Shown here piece by piece: positions 25,367 to 33,999 of a stretch of DNA of 64,000 nt. The translations under genes and the position numbers were made by a program. Source of the stretch: Micromonospora sp. R77 (GTDB lineage Bacteria; Actinomycetota; Actinomycetes; Mycobacteriales; Micromonosporaceae); contig NZ_JALDST010000001.1 in NCBI RefSeq assembly GCF_022747945.1, positions 2,108,001 through 2,172,000 of the forward strand, in the 5' to 3' direction. The notes beneath the pieces were generated by a model, which saw nothing but the letters and a program-made list of their open reading frames with translations, made no database searches and had not been told where the DNA came from. Within the stretch, counting starts at the first letter, position 1. Every line of letters begins with the position of its first letter.

Positions 25367-27313
25367 TCAGGCCACCCGTCTCCGCCGCCAGGTGATCATC
25401 AACAGCGCCGCACCCGTGGCGGTGGCCAGCAGCCCGCCGCCGATGATCCCGGTGAGCCTCGGACCGGTCACCGGCAGCCGCTCACCCGGTTGCCACGGCG
25501 AACCGGGCTGCTTGGCCGACCGGTTGGTGAAGGTACAGGTGATGTCCTGATCCCGGTCCGGAGTGATCGACCCGTTCGCCACCGGCACCTCCGTCCGGGT
25601 ACCCGTCAGCACGCACTCCGGCGGCCCGACCTGCTCGTACCCTGGCGGGCCGCCCGACTCACCGAGCCGGTAGCCGACGCCCACCCGGACCCGGACCCGG
25701 GTGACCTCCGGACTGCCCGACACCCCGCTGATCGGTGTACCGCCGCCGGCCGGCACGGCGGTCAGCGTCCAGTCCGTCGGATCGCCCGTGCCCCACACCT
25801 TCTTCACCAGGGTCAGCTGGGCCGCACCCGGATCGAGCTGGGCGTTGCGCCAGGTGCAGGTGTAACTCTTCCCGGCGGCCGGCGTGAAGACGCCGTTGGG
25901 TGTGGGCAGGGGAGTCCGGGTGCCGTCGAGCACGCAGGAGACCGGTTCCGACTCCGCATAGCCCTGCGGGCCGCCGGTCTCCCGGAGGGTGTAACCGACG
26001 CCTCCGACGGCCGTCACGCCGGTCACCTCGGCCTGCCCGCTACGACCGGTGATCGGCGTGCCGGAACCGGTCGGCGGGACGGCGGTCAAGACCCAGTCCT
26101 GCGGCTTCGCCGTGCCCCCGTACCCATTCTCGACCTGCTTGACCAGGGTGAGCCGGGCCGGCTCGGGTAGTACCGCCCGGTTGCGGAACGTGCACACGAT
26201 GTCCTGGGTGCCCTGCGGCCGGATGATTCCGTCCACCACGTCCACTGTGGTGTCGGTGCCCGCCAGCACGCACTCCGGCGGGCCGACCGGCTCGTATCCC
26301 GGCGGGCCGCCCGACTCGGCCAGCCGGTAGGAGGAGAAGGGGTATGCATGCACCGGCGCCCGGGTCACCTCGGGGCTGCCCGAGACACCGCTGATCCCCC
26401 CTCCAATGCGTTCTTCCGTGGCGGTCAGGGTCCAGGCCTTCGGGTCGGCTTGGCCCTCCACCTTCTTGACCAGGGTCAGGTACGCCGGCCGGAAGTCCCG
26501 ATACTGGATGCTGTCGAACATGCAGGTGACGCTGGATCCGTACGACATCGTCAAGTACCCGTGCGACAGGGGAATGTCTATGGACGTGCCGGTGTAGACG
26601 CAACGGGGATAGAACGGTGGTCCATAAAACGGCTCGTAGCCGTCCGGGCCCCTACTCTCGGTGAGGTCGTACTCAACCTCGGCCGCGGCGACCACGTCGG
26701 TCACCGCCGCCTCCCCGCTCCGGCCGGTGATCGGTGGACGGTCCCCGTACGGGGTGGCCGTCAGCACCCAGTCCTGTGGCGTCGCCGTCCCGCCGTAGAT
26801 GTTCGCCACCCGCTTGACCAGGGTGAGGTGGGGCGGTGGGAGAGCCCGGTTGTGGAACGTGCAGGTGATGTCCTGGCCGTACGCCGGGGTGAGCTCGTCG
26901 TTCGGCGTGGGCACCACCGTCGATGTGCCGGTCAGCACGCACTGCGGCGGGCCGACCGGCTCGTAGCCGCGAAAGCGGCCCAAAAAGTCCTCCATCAGGT
27001 GGTACCTGACGGTGGGAACCACCTCGGCACCCGTCACCGACGGAGCCCCGGTCGGCCCGGAGATCCGGGGCGGGGTCGGCACGCCGTCGCGGGGCACCGG
27101 CACGGCCTCCAGCTCCCAGTCCCATGGACCTACCTCCGGGCCGCCGCCGGTCAGCACCTTGACGAGGGTCAGTCGGGTTGCCGGTGGGGCGGGAGCCGCT
27201 CGGGCGGATGGTGCCGCGTACGGCCCGATCAGCGCCAGCAGACTGCCGAGCAGGGCCGTCGCTGCGGTGGAGCGTCTTCGCGAGCGCGCGCCTCTCGTAC
27301 GAAAAACAGACAT
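25367..27313 (-). CDS. LPVTG-anchored repeat surface protein
   Basis: A 648-residue paralogue of the neighbouring vWA protein but without the vWA domain. Signal peptide about 1-39 (RRRSTAATALLGSLLALIGP...ARA). Five tandem beta modules of about 105-120 residues follow, each starting (R)LTLVKxV and ending CTFxNR with a preceding Cys, e.g. GYEPVGPPQCVLTGTST. The C-terminus has LPVTGPRLTG, a hydrophobic stretch and TWRRRRVA, a class of sortase signal. The coding region around 26340-26660 is noticeably less GC-rich than neighbours. The ATG has no Shine-Dalgarno; a GATAAT six nt upstream suggests a leaderless message. Confidence 0.88.
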   Translation of the reverse strand: MSVFRTRGARSRRRSTAATALLGSLLALIGPYAAPSARAAPAPPATRLTLVKVLTGGGPEVGPWDWELEAVPVPRDGVPTPPRISGPTGAPSVTGAEVVPTVRYHLMEDFLGRFRGYEPVGPPQCVLTGTSTVVPTPNDELTPAYGQDITCTFHNRALPPPHLTLVKRVANIYGGTATPQDWVLTATPYGDRPPITGRSGEAAVTDVVAAAEVEYDLTESRGPDGYEPFYGPPFYPRCVYTGTSIDIPLSHGYLTMSYGSSVTCMFDSIQYRDFRPAYLTLVKKVEGQADPKAWTLTATEERIGGGISGVSGSPEVTRAPVHAYPFSSYRLAESGGPPGYEPVGPPECVLAGTDTTVDVVDGIIRPQGTQDIVCTFRNRAVLPEPARLTLVKQVENGYGGTAKPQDWVLTAVPPTGSGTPITGRSGQAEVTGVTAVGGVGYTLRETGGPQGYAESEPVSCVLDGTRTPLPTPNGVFTPAAGKSYTCTWRNAQLDPGAAQLTLVKKVWGTGDPTDWTLTAVPAGGGTPISGVSGSPEVTRVRVRVGVGYRLGESGGPPGYEQVGPPECVLTGTRTEVPVANGSITPDRDQDITCTFTNRSAKQPGSPWQPGERLPVTGPRLTGIIGGGLLATATGAALLMITWRRRRVA

Positions 27314-27319
27314 TCAACG

Positions 27320-27347
27320 ATTATCGAGCAATAAGTCACTTTATATA
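27320..27347 (-). promoter_or_regulatory. AT-rich, probably leaderless promoter
   Basis: On the minus strand, GATAAT (complement of 27320-27325) lies 6 nt before the ATG, and TATATA (complement of about 27342-27347) lies 16 nt further upstream. The spacing fits -35/-10 with a start point at the ATG. The 45 bp here are strikingly AT-rich for this genome. Inference from sequence only. Confidence 0.5.
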
Positions 27348-27380
27348 TTGAATAGCCAGCTTCGTGGCCACACCCAGCGG

Positions 27381-27416
27381 CCTCGGCCGCCACCCGGGAC
27401 CGGACGGCGGCCGAGG
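27381..27416 (-). terminator. Hairpin terminator after glycerophosphodiesterase
   Basis: CCTCGGCCGCC (27381-27391) pairs perfectly with its complement at 27406-27416 around a 14-nt loop, 9 nt past the stop codon of the minus-strand glycerophosphodiesterase gene. Confidence 0.75.
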
Positions 27417-27424
27417 TATCCCGA

Positions 27425-28543
27425 TCAGGCGAGGCCGGCGCGGGCGGCGACGGCGGTGTCCGGCTGGTCGGCGAAGGCGCCGTCCAGGCCGAGGCCGAAG
27501 AAGAGCTCGTACTCCGCGGTGATGTCGCCGCGGGCGTTCGGGTCCGCGCCGATCCGGAAGTCGACCGGCAGGAACTGGTTCTCCGCGCGGAACGTCCAGG
27601 CGTGCACGACCAGCTTCACCCGGTGCGCGTCCCGGACCAGGGTGGTCGGGGCGAGCAGCTTGCCGGCGGCGTCCCGCGGGACGATCAGGTTCTTGTTGAC
27701 GCCCACGCCGTCGGCGTAGTCGGCGATCCAGGCCAGCCCGGCAGGAGTGGCCAGGTCGGCATAGCTGCGGCTGTCTCCGGCGGCGGTGAAGTCGTACGGG
27801 CGGCCGGTGGCGTCCATCAGCTGCACCAGCCGGACGTCGGTCAGGCCGTCGAGCTTGCGCAGGTTGGCGGTCTCGAAGGACTGGATGAAGACCGGGTCGT
27901 TGCGGTGGGTCAGCCCGTTCCGACGAAGCACCGCCACCAACGGCTCCTCCAGCGGCAGCCCGATCGAGGCGAAGTAGCTGGGGTGCTTGGTCTCCGGATA
28001 GACGCCGATGGTCCGGCCCCGGGCCTTCGACTCGGCCCGGGCCAGGTCGATGACCTCCTGGAACGTCGGCACCGGGAACTTCCCGTCGAACGCGGTGTTG
28101 GCCACCCGCACCTGGGGCAGCCGCTCCTTGGCCCGCAGCGTCCGCAGCTCGGCCAGGGTGAAGTCCTCGGTGAACCAGCCGGTCACCGCGACCCCGTCGA
28201 TGGTCTTCGTCGCCTTCCGGGCGGCGAACTCGGGGTGCGCGGCCACGTCGGTGGTCCCGGAGATCTCGTTCTCGTGCCGGGCGACCAGCACACCGTCCTT
28301 CGTCGAGACCAGGTCCGGCTCGATGAAGTCCGCGCCCAACCGGATCGCCAGCCGGTAGGACTCCAGGGTGTGCTCGGGGCGGTAGCCGCTGGCGCCCCGG
28401 TGGCCGATCACGATGGGCCGCTGGGTGGCCCGGTGCCGGTCGGCGCCGGGCTCCGGGTCGGCCTGGGCGGCCACGGTCGGCACCACCACGGCCGCCGCGA
28501 GCAGCGCGCCGGCCAGACCGAGGGCGGAAAGGGTACGTCGCAA
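27425..28543 (-). CDS. glpQ: Secreted glycerophosphodiester phosphodiesterase
   Basis: About 373 residues. It hydrolyses glycerophosphodiesters to glycerol-3-phosphate and an alcohol, outside the cell. Signal peptide LRRTLSALGLAGALLAAAVV..AQA. The TIM-barrel starts with the catalytic signature IVIGHRGASGYRPEHTLESY; metal ligands are in ADFIEPDLVSTKDGVLVARH; IGVYPETKHPSYF carries a further acidic ligand, and a GVGVNKN strand closes the barrel. The TTG at 28543 has AGGAG 6-10 nt upstream and directly starts the signal peptide; the longer GTG at 28597 would put extra polar residues before it. It diverges from the potassium channel gene. Confidence 0.9.
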   Translation of the reverse strand: MRRTLSALGLAGALLAAAVVVPTVAAQADPEPGADRHRATQRPIVIGHRGASGYRPEHTLESYRLAIRLGADFIEPDLVSTKDGVLVARHENEISGTTDVAAHPEFAARKATKTIDGVAVTGWFTEDFTLAELRTLRAKERLPQVRVANTAFDGKFPVPTFQEVIDLARAESKARGRTIGVYPETKHPSYFASIGLPLEEPLVAVLRRNGLTHRNDPVFIQSFETANLRKLDGLTDVRLVQLMDATGRPYDFTAAGDSRSYADLATPAGLAWIADYADGVGVNKNLIVPRDAAGKLLAPTTLVRDAHRVKLVVHAWTFRAENQFLPVDFRIGADPNARGDITAEYELFFGLGLDGAFADQPDTAVAARAGLA

Positions 28544-28622
28544 CGCCGTCTCCTGTCGTCGAGGGATGCGCCCAGCAGACCGGTCGCGGTTGGCCACCAG
28601 TTGGTCGGTTCCTGACCTGCCG

Positions 28623-29984
28623 GTGAATCTCCGGACGGAAGATGACCTGGTGCGCCGCCTGCTCCGTCATCCCGTGCGGCTGGTGCCGCTCGGGTTCCTG
28701 GTGGCGATCCTGGTCGGTACCGGCCTGCTGATGCTGCCCTGGGCGACCAGCGAGCACCGGTACACCCCGTTCGTCGTGGCGCTCTTCACCTCCACCTCGG
28801 CCGTCTCGGTCACCGGGATGGCGATCAACGACACCCCGAATTACTGGAACGACTTCGGGCTGGTGATGATCACCGTGCTGACCCAGCTCGGCGGCCTGGG
28901 GATCCTGACCATCGCGGCCCTGGTGATCCTGGTGGTGTCCCGGCAGCTCGGCCTGCGCAACCGGCTGCTCGTGCAGGCCGAGACCCAGGAGTACGGCATC
29001 GGCGACGTACGCTGGCTGCTGGTGCGGATCGCGGCGACCGTCTTCGTCGCCGAGGCGGTGATGACCGCGGTCGTCACCGGCCGGCTCTGGCTGGCCTACG
29101 ACTACCCGCTGGGCTCGGCGCTCTGGTCCGCCACCTTCCACTCGATCCAGGCGTTCAACAACGGCGGGTTCACCCTCTACAGCGACGGACTGGTGGCGTT
29201 CTCCCGGGACCCCTGGGTGGCGCTGCCGCTGGCGCTCGGGGCGATCCTCGGCGGCCTGGGTTTCCCGGCGCTCTTCGAGGCCGTGCGGACCTGGCGCCGG
29301 CCGGCCCGGTGGACGGTCGCCACCAAGCTCACCATCTGGGGCAGCTTCGTCCTGATCGGCGTCGGCTTCGGCGCACTGCTGCTCGCGGAGTGGACCAATC
29401 CCGCCACCATCGGCACCTACGACGCCCCGGGCAAGGCGCTGGCCTCGTTCACCCAGATCGCGTTGAGCCGCACCGGCGGCTTCGACGTGATCAACATCGG
29501 CCGGCTCCACGACGAGAGCTACCCCCTGCTGATCGTGCTGATGTTCATCGGCGGGGGCAGCGCCAGCACGGCCGGCGGCATCAAGGTCTCCACGTTCTTC
29601 CTGCTGGCCTTCGTCATCCGGGCGGAACTGCGCGGCGAGCCGGACGTCACGGTGGGCAACCGGCGGCTCGCCACGGCCAGCCAGCGGCAGGCCCTCACCG
29701 TGGCGCTGCTCAGCGTGGCGCTGGTGGTCGGCGGCACGGTGGCGCTGATCCTGCTCACCCAGCGGGTGCGCTACTACGCCGCGCTCTTCGAGGTCACCTC
29801 CGCGTTCAGCACCACCGGCCTCACCACCGGCCTCGCCGCGCGGCTGCCCGAACCCGGCGAGTACGTGCTGACCGCCCTGATGTACATCGGCCGGATCGGC
29901 CCGCTCACCCTCGGGTCGGCGATCGCGTTGAACACCCGACGCCGGCTGTACCGCTATCCGGAGGAGCAACCCATTGTCGGCTAG
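28623..29984 (+). CDS. Potassium channel subunit, KtrB/TrkH-type
   Basis: About 453 residues, transmembrane, with four M1-P-M2 repeats typical of the Trk/Ktr/HKT superfamily. Selectivity-filter-like loops: TSTSAVSVTGMAIND, HSIQAFNNGGFTLYS, LSRTGGFDVINI and TSAFSTTGLTTGLA, each with the key Gly of the pore; GGGSASTAGGIKVSTFF marks the repeat-3 region. K+ (or Na+) uptake across the plasma membrane. The GTG start at 28623 gives VNLRTEDDLVRRLLRHPVRL before the first helix; the exact start is uncertain. The 3' end overlaps the regulatory NAD-binding subunit gene by 11 nt, so the two are co-translated. Confidence 0.9.
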   Translation: MNLRTEDDLVRRLLRHPVRLVPLGFLVAILVGTGLLMLPWATSEHRYTPFVVALFTSTSAVSVTGMAINDTPNYWNDFGLVMITVLTQLGGLGILTIAALVILVVSRQLGLRNRLLVQAETQEYGIGDVRWLLVRIAATVFVAEAVMTAVVTGRLWLAYDYPLGSALWSATFHSIQAFNNGGFTLYSDGLVAFSRDPWVALPLALGAILGGLGFPALFEAVRTWRRPARWTVATKLTIWGSFVLIGVGFGALLLAEWTNPATIGTYDAPGKALASFTQIALSRTGGFDVINIGRLHDESYPLLIVLMFIGGGSASTAGGIKVSTFFLLAFVIRAELRGEPDVTVGNRRLATASQRQALTVALLSVALVVGGTVALILLTQRVRYYAALFEVTSAFSTTGLTTGLAARLPEPGEYVLTALMYIGRIGPLTLGSAIALNTRRRLYRYPEEQPIVG

Positions 29985-30642
29985 GAAGACGGACGACAGC
30001 GGCATCGTGGTGATCGGTCTGGGCCGGTTCGGCTGCCACCTGGCCGGCTCGCTGTCCCAGCTCGGCCATCAGGTCCTCGCCATCGACCGCAGCGGCGAGG
30101 TGGTGCAGCGCTGGGCGTCGCACCTGGAACGCGTGGTGCAGGCCGACGCCACCGAGGAGGGCGCGCTGCGCCAGTTGGGGGTCGCCGACTTCCGGCGGGT
30201 GGTGGTGGCCATCGGGGCGTCGGTGGAGGCCAGCGTGCTGACCGTGCTGGCCCTGACCGAGCTGGGCGTCCCGCAGATCTGGGCCCGGGCCACCTCGGAG
30301 AAGCACGCCAAGATCCTCGGCTCGGTCGGCGCGCACCACGTGGTCTTCCCCGAGGCGGAGACCGGCGAGCGGGTGGCGCACCTGATCGTCAGCAAGATGC
30401 TCGACTTCATCGAGTTCGGCGACGACTTCGCCATCGCGAAGGTCCGGGTGCCGGACGCCATGGTCGGCCGGCCGCTGCGCGAGCTGACCCCCGCCGACCG
30501 GTACGGAGTGATGGTGGTCGGGGCGAAGCTCCCGGGCGAACGGTTCCGCTACGCCGCGCCGGAGACGGTGCTGGCCGAGGGGAGCGTGCTGATCGTGGAG
30601 GGCAGCATCAGCGCCGTGCAGCGGTTCGCGGCGCTCAGCTGA
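29974..30642 (+). CDS. Potassium channel regulatory subunit, KtrA/TrkA-type
   Basis: A 222-residue cytoplasmic RCK protein. RCK-N: GIVVIGLGRFGCHLAGSLSQLG, a Rossmann dinucleotide motif GLGRFG near 14-19, followed by VLAIDRS and the VVVAIGASVEAS strand. RCK-C from about 135 (DFAIAKVRVPDAMVGRPLREL). It binds nucleotide (ATP/ADP or NAD(H)) and gates the KtrB-type pore. The TTG start lies inside the end of the channel gene. Its stop lies 3 nt from the inferred end of the convergent kinase gene. Confidence 0.93.
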   Translation: MSARKTDDSGIVVIGLGRFGCHLAGSLSQLGHQVLAIDRSGEVVQRWASHLERVVQADATEEGALRQLGVADFRRVVVAIGASVEASVLTVLALTELGVPQIWARATSEKHAKILGSVGAHHVVFPEAETGERVAHLIVSKMLDFIEFGDDFAIAKVRVPDAMVGRPLRELTPADRYGVMVVGAKLPGERFRYAAPETVLAEGSVLIVEGSISAVQRFAALS

Positions 30643-30704
30643 GCGTCACTTGCCCTTCTTGCCCTTCTTACCCTTCTTGTCGTGACCGCCCCCCTTTCCC
30701 TCGG

Positions 30705-32339
30705 TCACTTTCCTTTTCCCTTACCACCGTCCTTGCCCTTGGGCTTCTTCTCCGGCTTGGCCCTGCTCCCGCCGGACGTGCCCGAGGAACGGGTGCCGCT
30801 GCTCTTCGTGGTGGCCTTCGCGGGAGCCTTTGCCGGCGCCTTCGTCGGCGCGGTCGTCGTCGGCGCGGTGGTCGGGATGGAGCCGGCCACCCCGGAGACC
30901 TGCACGTCACACGCCTGGTCGCCCAGCTTGAACCGCACCGGCAGCGGGTTCGCCCCGGTGTAGCTGCCGGTCAGGGCCACCTTCTGCGATCCGCCGGGCG
31001 CCAGTGCGGCGGTCCCGGCGGCCGGCCGGACCAGCACCGTTCGCCCCTCCTGCTGCACCGCCGGCTGGGCCTTCGTCACCGTCTGCCGGCCCGGGAAGGT
31101 GAAGCTCATCGTCCAGTCCCGCAGCTCCCGGCCGCCGGTGTTGGTCAGGGTCAGCTCGGCGGCGAAGTCCCGGCCCGAGTCGCGGCGCAGCGCGTAGTCG
31201 ACCTCGCAGGGGGCCGGCTCGGCCAGCCCCATCCGCGCCTCGGTCGGTTCGATGCCACCGCTGGCCGGGCTGCGCGAGGTCAACCCCCACATCGTCGCGG
31301 TGACGGCGACCAGGCCGACGGCGGCCACCCCGGCCTCGACCTTGCGGCGGCGGGCCGCCGCCCGGCGCTCCCGGGTGCGTACCGCGGAGAAGGGCAGCGC
31401 GTCGGTCGCCGACGACCAGGGCAGGATCGTGGTCCCGGCGTTCTCCAGCAGCGCCGCGTCGAACTGACCGAGCGCCGGGGAGACCGGCACGATCGCCGCG
31501 ATGCCGGCCGCGTCGGCGAGCGTACGGGCCACCTCGGCGGTGGCGGGACGGTCGGCGGGGCGCTTGGCCAGGCACCGGCCGACCAGCTCGGCGACGGCGT
31601 CGGGCAGGCCGACCACCTGGGGCATCGGGTCCGGTTCGTTGTACATGTGCGCGCGGAGCATCTGGGTGGTGGTGCTCGCCTGCCACGGCAGCCGGCCGGT
31701 GAGCATCCGGTAGAGCAGCAGGCCGACCGCGTACACGTCGGTGGCCGGGGAGACCTGGCCGTTGTCGAGGCGCTCCGGCGCCAGGTAGGCGGGGGTGCCG
31801 AGCAGCGCGCCGTCCGGGCCCTTCTCGCTCTCCCCCACCAGGGCCGAGATGCCGAAGTCGACGACCTTCACCCCGGTCGGGGTGAGCATCACGTTGCCGG
31901 GGGTCACGTCCCGGTGGACCACGCCGCGGGCGTGCGCGGTGGCCAGCGCCGAGGCGACCTCCGCGCCGATCGTGACGGCCTCCCGCCAGGGCAGCTGCCC
32001 GCCCCGGCCGAGCCGGCTGCTCAGCGGGCCGCCGTCCACCAGCTCCATCACCACGTACGGGACGGTCAGCCCGACCTGCTCGGACTCGCCGTAGTCGTAC
32101 ACGTTGGTGATGTTGGGGTGGCAGAGCCGCGCGGCGGCCTGCGCCTCGATCCGGATCCGGTGCCGGAAGGCCTTGTCGGCGGCCAGCCGGGAGGCGAGCA
32201 CCTTGACCGCCACCTGCCGGCCGAGCACCTCGTCGTAGCCGCGCCACACCACCGACATGCCGCCCGCGCCGAGCTGCTCGATCAGCCGGTACCGCTCACC
32301 GAGCAGCTGCGCGCCGCCGTTCCTGACCGTTCCACCCAT
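30705..32339 (-). CDS. Receptor Ser/Thr kinase with CBM2-like ectodomain
   Basis: 544 residues. Cytoplasmic kinase 14-270: P-loop LGAGGMSVVWRG, VAVKVL lysine, catalytic loop VHRDVTPGNV, VDFGIS and GTPAYLAPERL. The catalytic loop has VTP where most actinobacterial kinases have VKP or LKP, losing the usual Lys while keeping Asp and Asn. Juxtamembrane basic region, one TM near 340-358 (VAAVGLVAVTATMWGL), then an extracellular domain (CEVDYALRRDSGRDFAAELT, NTGGRELRDWTMSFTFPG, ACDVQVSG) matching a family 2 carbohydrate-binding module, and a Thr/Lys-rich tail. The frame ends KGKGK at 30705, but another frame continues KKGKKGKKGK to a TGA at 30646-30648, suggesting a one-base error. Confidence 0.88.
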   Translation of the reverse strand: MGGTVRNGGAQLLGERYRLIEQLGAGGMSVVWRGYDEVLGRQVAVKVLASRLAADKAFRHRIRIEAQAAARLCHPNITNVYDYGESEQVGLTVPYVVMELVDGGPLSSRLGRGGQLPWREAVTIGAEVASALATAHARGVVHRDVTPGNVMLTPTGVKVVDFGISALVGESEKGPDGALLGTPAYLAPERLDNGQVSPATDVYAVGLLLYRMLTGRLPWQASTTTQMLRAHMYNEPDPMPQVVGLPDAVAELVGRCLAKRPADRPATAEVARTLADAAGIAAIVPVSPALGQFDAALLENAGTTILPWSSATDALPFSAVRTRERRAAARRRKVEAGVAAVGLVAVTATMWGLTSRSPASGGIEPTEARMGLAEPAPCEVDYALRRDSGRDFAAELTLTNTGGRELRDWTMSFTFPGRQTVTKAQPAVQQEGRTVLVRPAAGTAALAPGGSQKVALTGSYTGANPLPVRFKLGDQACDVQVSGVAGSIPTTAPTTTAPTKAPAKAPAKATTKSSGTRSSGTSGGSRAKPEKKPKGKDGGKGKGK

Positions 32340-32410
32340 GGTGGGTGCAGTTGCCCCAGGCCGCCCCGGCTACACCTCAACGGTCGGAATCGGTCAGCAA
32401 AGTCACCCGA

Positions 32411-33964
32411 TCAGGCGGTCGCGAGGAGTTGGTCCACCGGGGCGTAGTCGTCGGTGAGCACCAGCGCGTCCCCGACGTACGAGGTCAGCTCGTCGCCGTG
32501 CAGCAGCACCGCCGGCTCCGGCAGGCCGCGCAGCCGGACGATGATCCGCGACAGCGGCAGTGGCGCGTCCGAGGCGACGAGCAGGAAGTTCGCGCCGGCC
32601 TCACCGGCGATCGCCCACGGCGGCGCGATCAGCGCGACGTGGTGGAACTCGGCGGCCACGGTGGCCAGTTCGCTGCGGACGAAGCGGCCCGGCGGGGTGT
32701 CGATGACGTTCTGCACATAGACCCCGCCCGGCCGGAGCACCCGGCGGATCTCGCCGGCCATCTCCCGGGTCGCCAGGTGCCAGGGCACCACCAGGTGCCC
32801 GAAGGCGTCCCCGACGACCAGGTCCCGGCTGTCGGTCGGTTCACCGCCGAGCAGCACCCGGGCGTCCCCCACCCGGGCGCGCAGGTCGGGGCCGGTCCGC
32901 ACGCCCAGCTTCCGCCGGTCCAGGTCGACCAGGCCGCCGTCGATCTCGAAGACCAGGTTGTCGGTGCCCGGCCGGGTGGCGGCCAGGTAACGGGGCACGG
33001 TGAAGCCGCCGCCGCCCAGGTGCAGGGCGTCCAGCCGCTGCCCGTCCGGCGCGGCCAGGTCCGCGACCAGGCCGATCCACCGGGTGTACGCGTACTCCAG
33101 GTGCGTCGGATCGGTCAGGTCGACGTACGAGTGCTGGGCCGAGTTCAGGTAGAGCACCCGCCCGCCGGCCCGCTGTGGATCGGCCACCACCCGCGCGCAG
33201 TGGTACGCGGTCTCCACGTCGCACGGGTTCGGGGCGACCGTGGCGAGCCCCGCGCCGGCCAGGCCGAGCACCGCCAGGGCCGCCTTCGCCCGCGCCGGAC
33301 CGGGCAGTCCCGTCCCCGCCCGCCGCCGCAGGTACGCCCCGAGCCCCAGCCCGGTGAGCCCGAGCAGCGCCGCCAGCCCCAGCACGATCACCGTGCTGGA
33401 CAGCGCCGCCACCAGCACGAAGCCGGTGACCAGGGTGGCGGTGATCCCGCCCAGCGTGCCGATGCCGGAGAGCCGCCCGACCACCTGCCCGGTCCGGCGC
33501 AGGTCGGCGAGCTGCAGCTTCACCACCAGCGGGGTGATCCCGGCCAGCAGCGCCGCCGGCACCAGCACGGCCAGCGCGGTCAGCATCAGCACGGCCCCGG
33601 CCGCACCACCGCGCAGCACCTCGCCGGTCCAGCGGACGACGGGGAGGGTGACCGCGGTGGCGATGCCGGCCAGCACCAGGGCCGGCGCCAGCAGGGTGCG
33701 CGGGTCCCGCCGGTCGGCCAGGAACCCGCCCATCCACGCCCCGTACGCGATGGCGGCGAGCGCCATCCCGATCACCGAGCTGGTGACCTGGAGGGTCACC
33801 CCGACGTACGGGCCGACGAGCCGGAGCGACACGGTCTCCAGCACCAGCACGGCCCCGCTGGAGAGGAAGACGAGGAACGCGGCGAGCCCGTTCGGCAGGC
33901 CGGCCGCCGGGGCCGGTACGGCCGGCGCGGACCCCACCACGAGGTCGGACGATGAGCTGCTCAC
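32411..33964 (-). CDS. Membrane-embedded spermidine-synthase-like protein
   Basis: 517 residues. The first 230 contain about seven TM segments (LAAFLVFLSSGAVLVLETVS to GLAALLGLTGLGLGAYL), an MFS-like fold. The C-terminal half is a class I methyltransferase-type domain related to polyamine aminopropyltransferases: LHLGGGGFTVPRYLAA (motif I), LVFEIDGGLVDLDRRKLGV (motif II), DLVVGDAFGHLVVPWHLATR and GGVYVQNVID. The canonical catalytic Asp region is reduced to DAFGHL, so polyamine synthesis is not assured. The GTG at 33964 starts VSSSSSDLVVG. It lies between the kinase and a secreted coiled-coil protein on the same strand, not obviously coupled. Confidence 0.88.
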   Translation of the reverse strand: MSSSSSDLVVGSAPAVPAPAAGLPNGLAAFLVFLSSGAVLVLETVSLRLVGPYVGVTLQVTSSVIGMALAAIAYGAWMGGFLADRRDPRTLLAPALVLAGIATAVTLPVVRWTGEVLRGGAAGAVLMLTALAVLVPAALLAGITPLVVKLQLADLRRTGQVVGRLSGIGTLGGITATLVTGFVLVAALSSTVIVLGLAALLGLTGLGLGAYLRRRAGTGLPGPARAKAALAVLGLAGAGLATVAPNPCDVETAYHCARVVADPQRAGGRVLYLNSAQHSYVDLTDPTHLEYAYTRWIGLVADLAAPDGQRLDALHLGGGGFTVPRYLAATRPGTDNLVFEIDGGLVDLDRRKLGVRTGPDLRARVGDARVLLGGEPTDSRDLVVGDAFGHLVVPWHLATREMAGEIRRVLRPGGVYVQNVIDTPPGRFVRSELATVAAEFHHVALIAPPWAIAGEAGANFLLVASDAPLPLSRIIVRLRGLPEPAVLLHGDELTSYVGDALVLTDDYAPVDQLLATA

Positions 33965-33999
33965 CGTCGCGATGCTACGAGCGTTCGGCGCACTCCGGG

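Noticed and set aside
27336..30005. 889-residue minus-strand frame over the channel genes
   Set aside because: It covers the real glycerophosphodiesterase and potassium-channel genes in the wrong frame or strand; residues are His/Gln/Arg-rich shadow.
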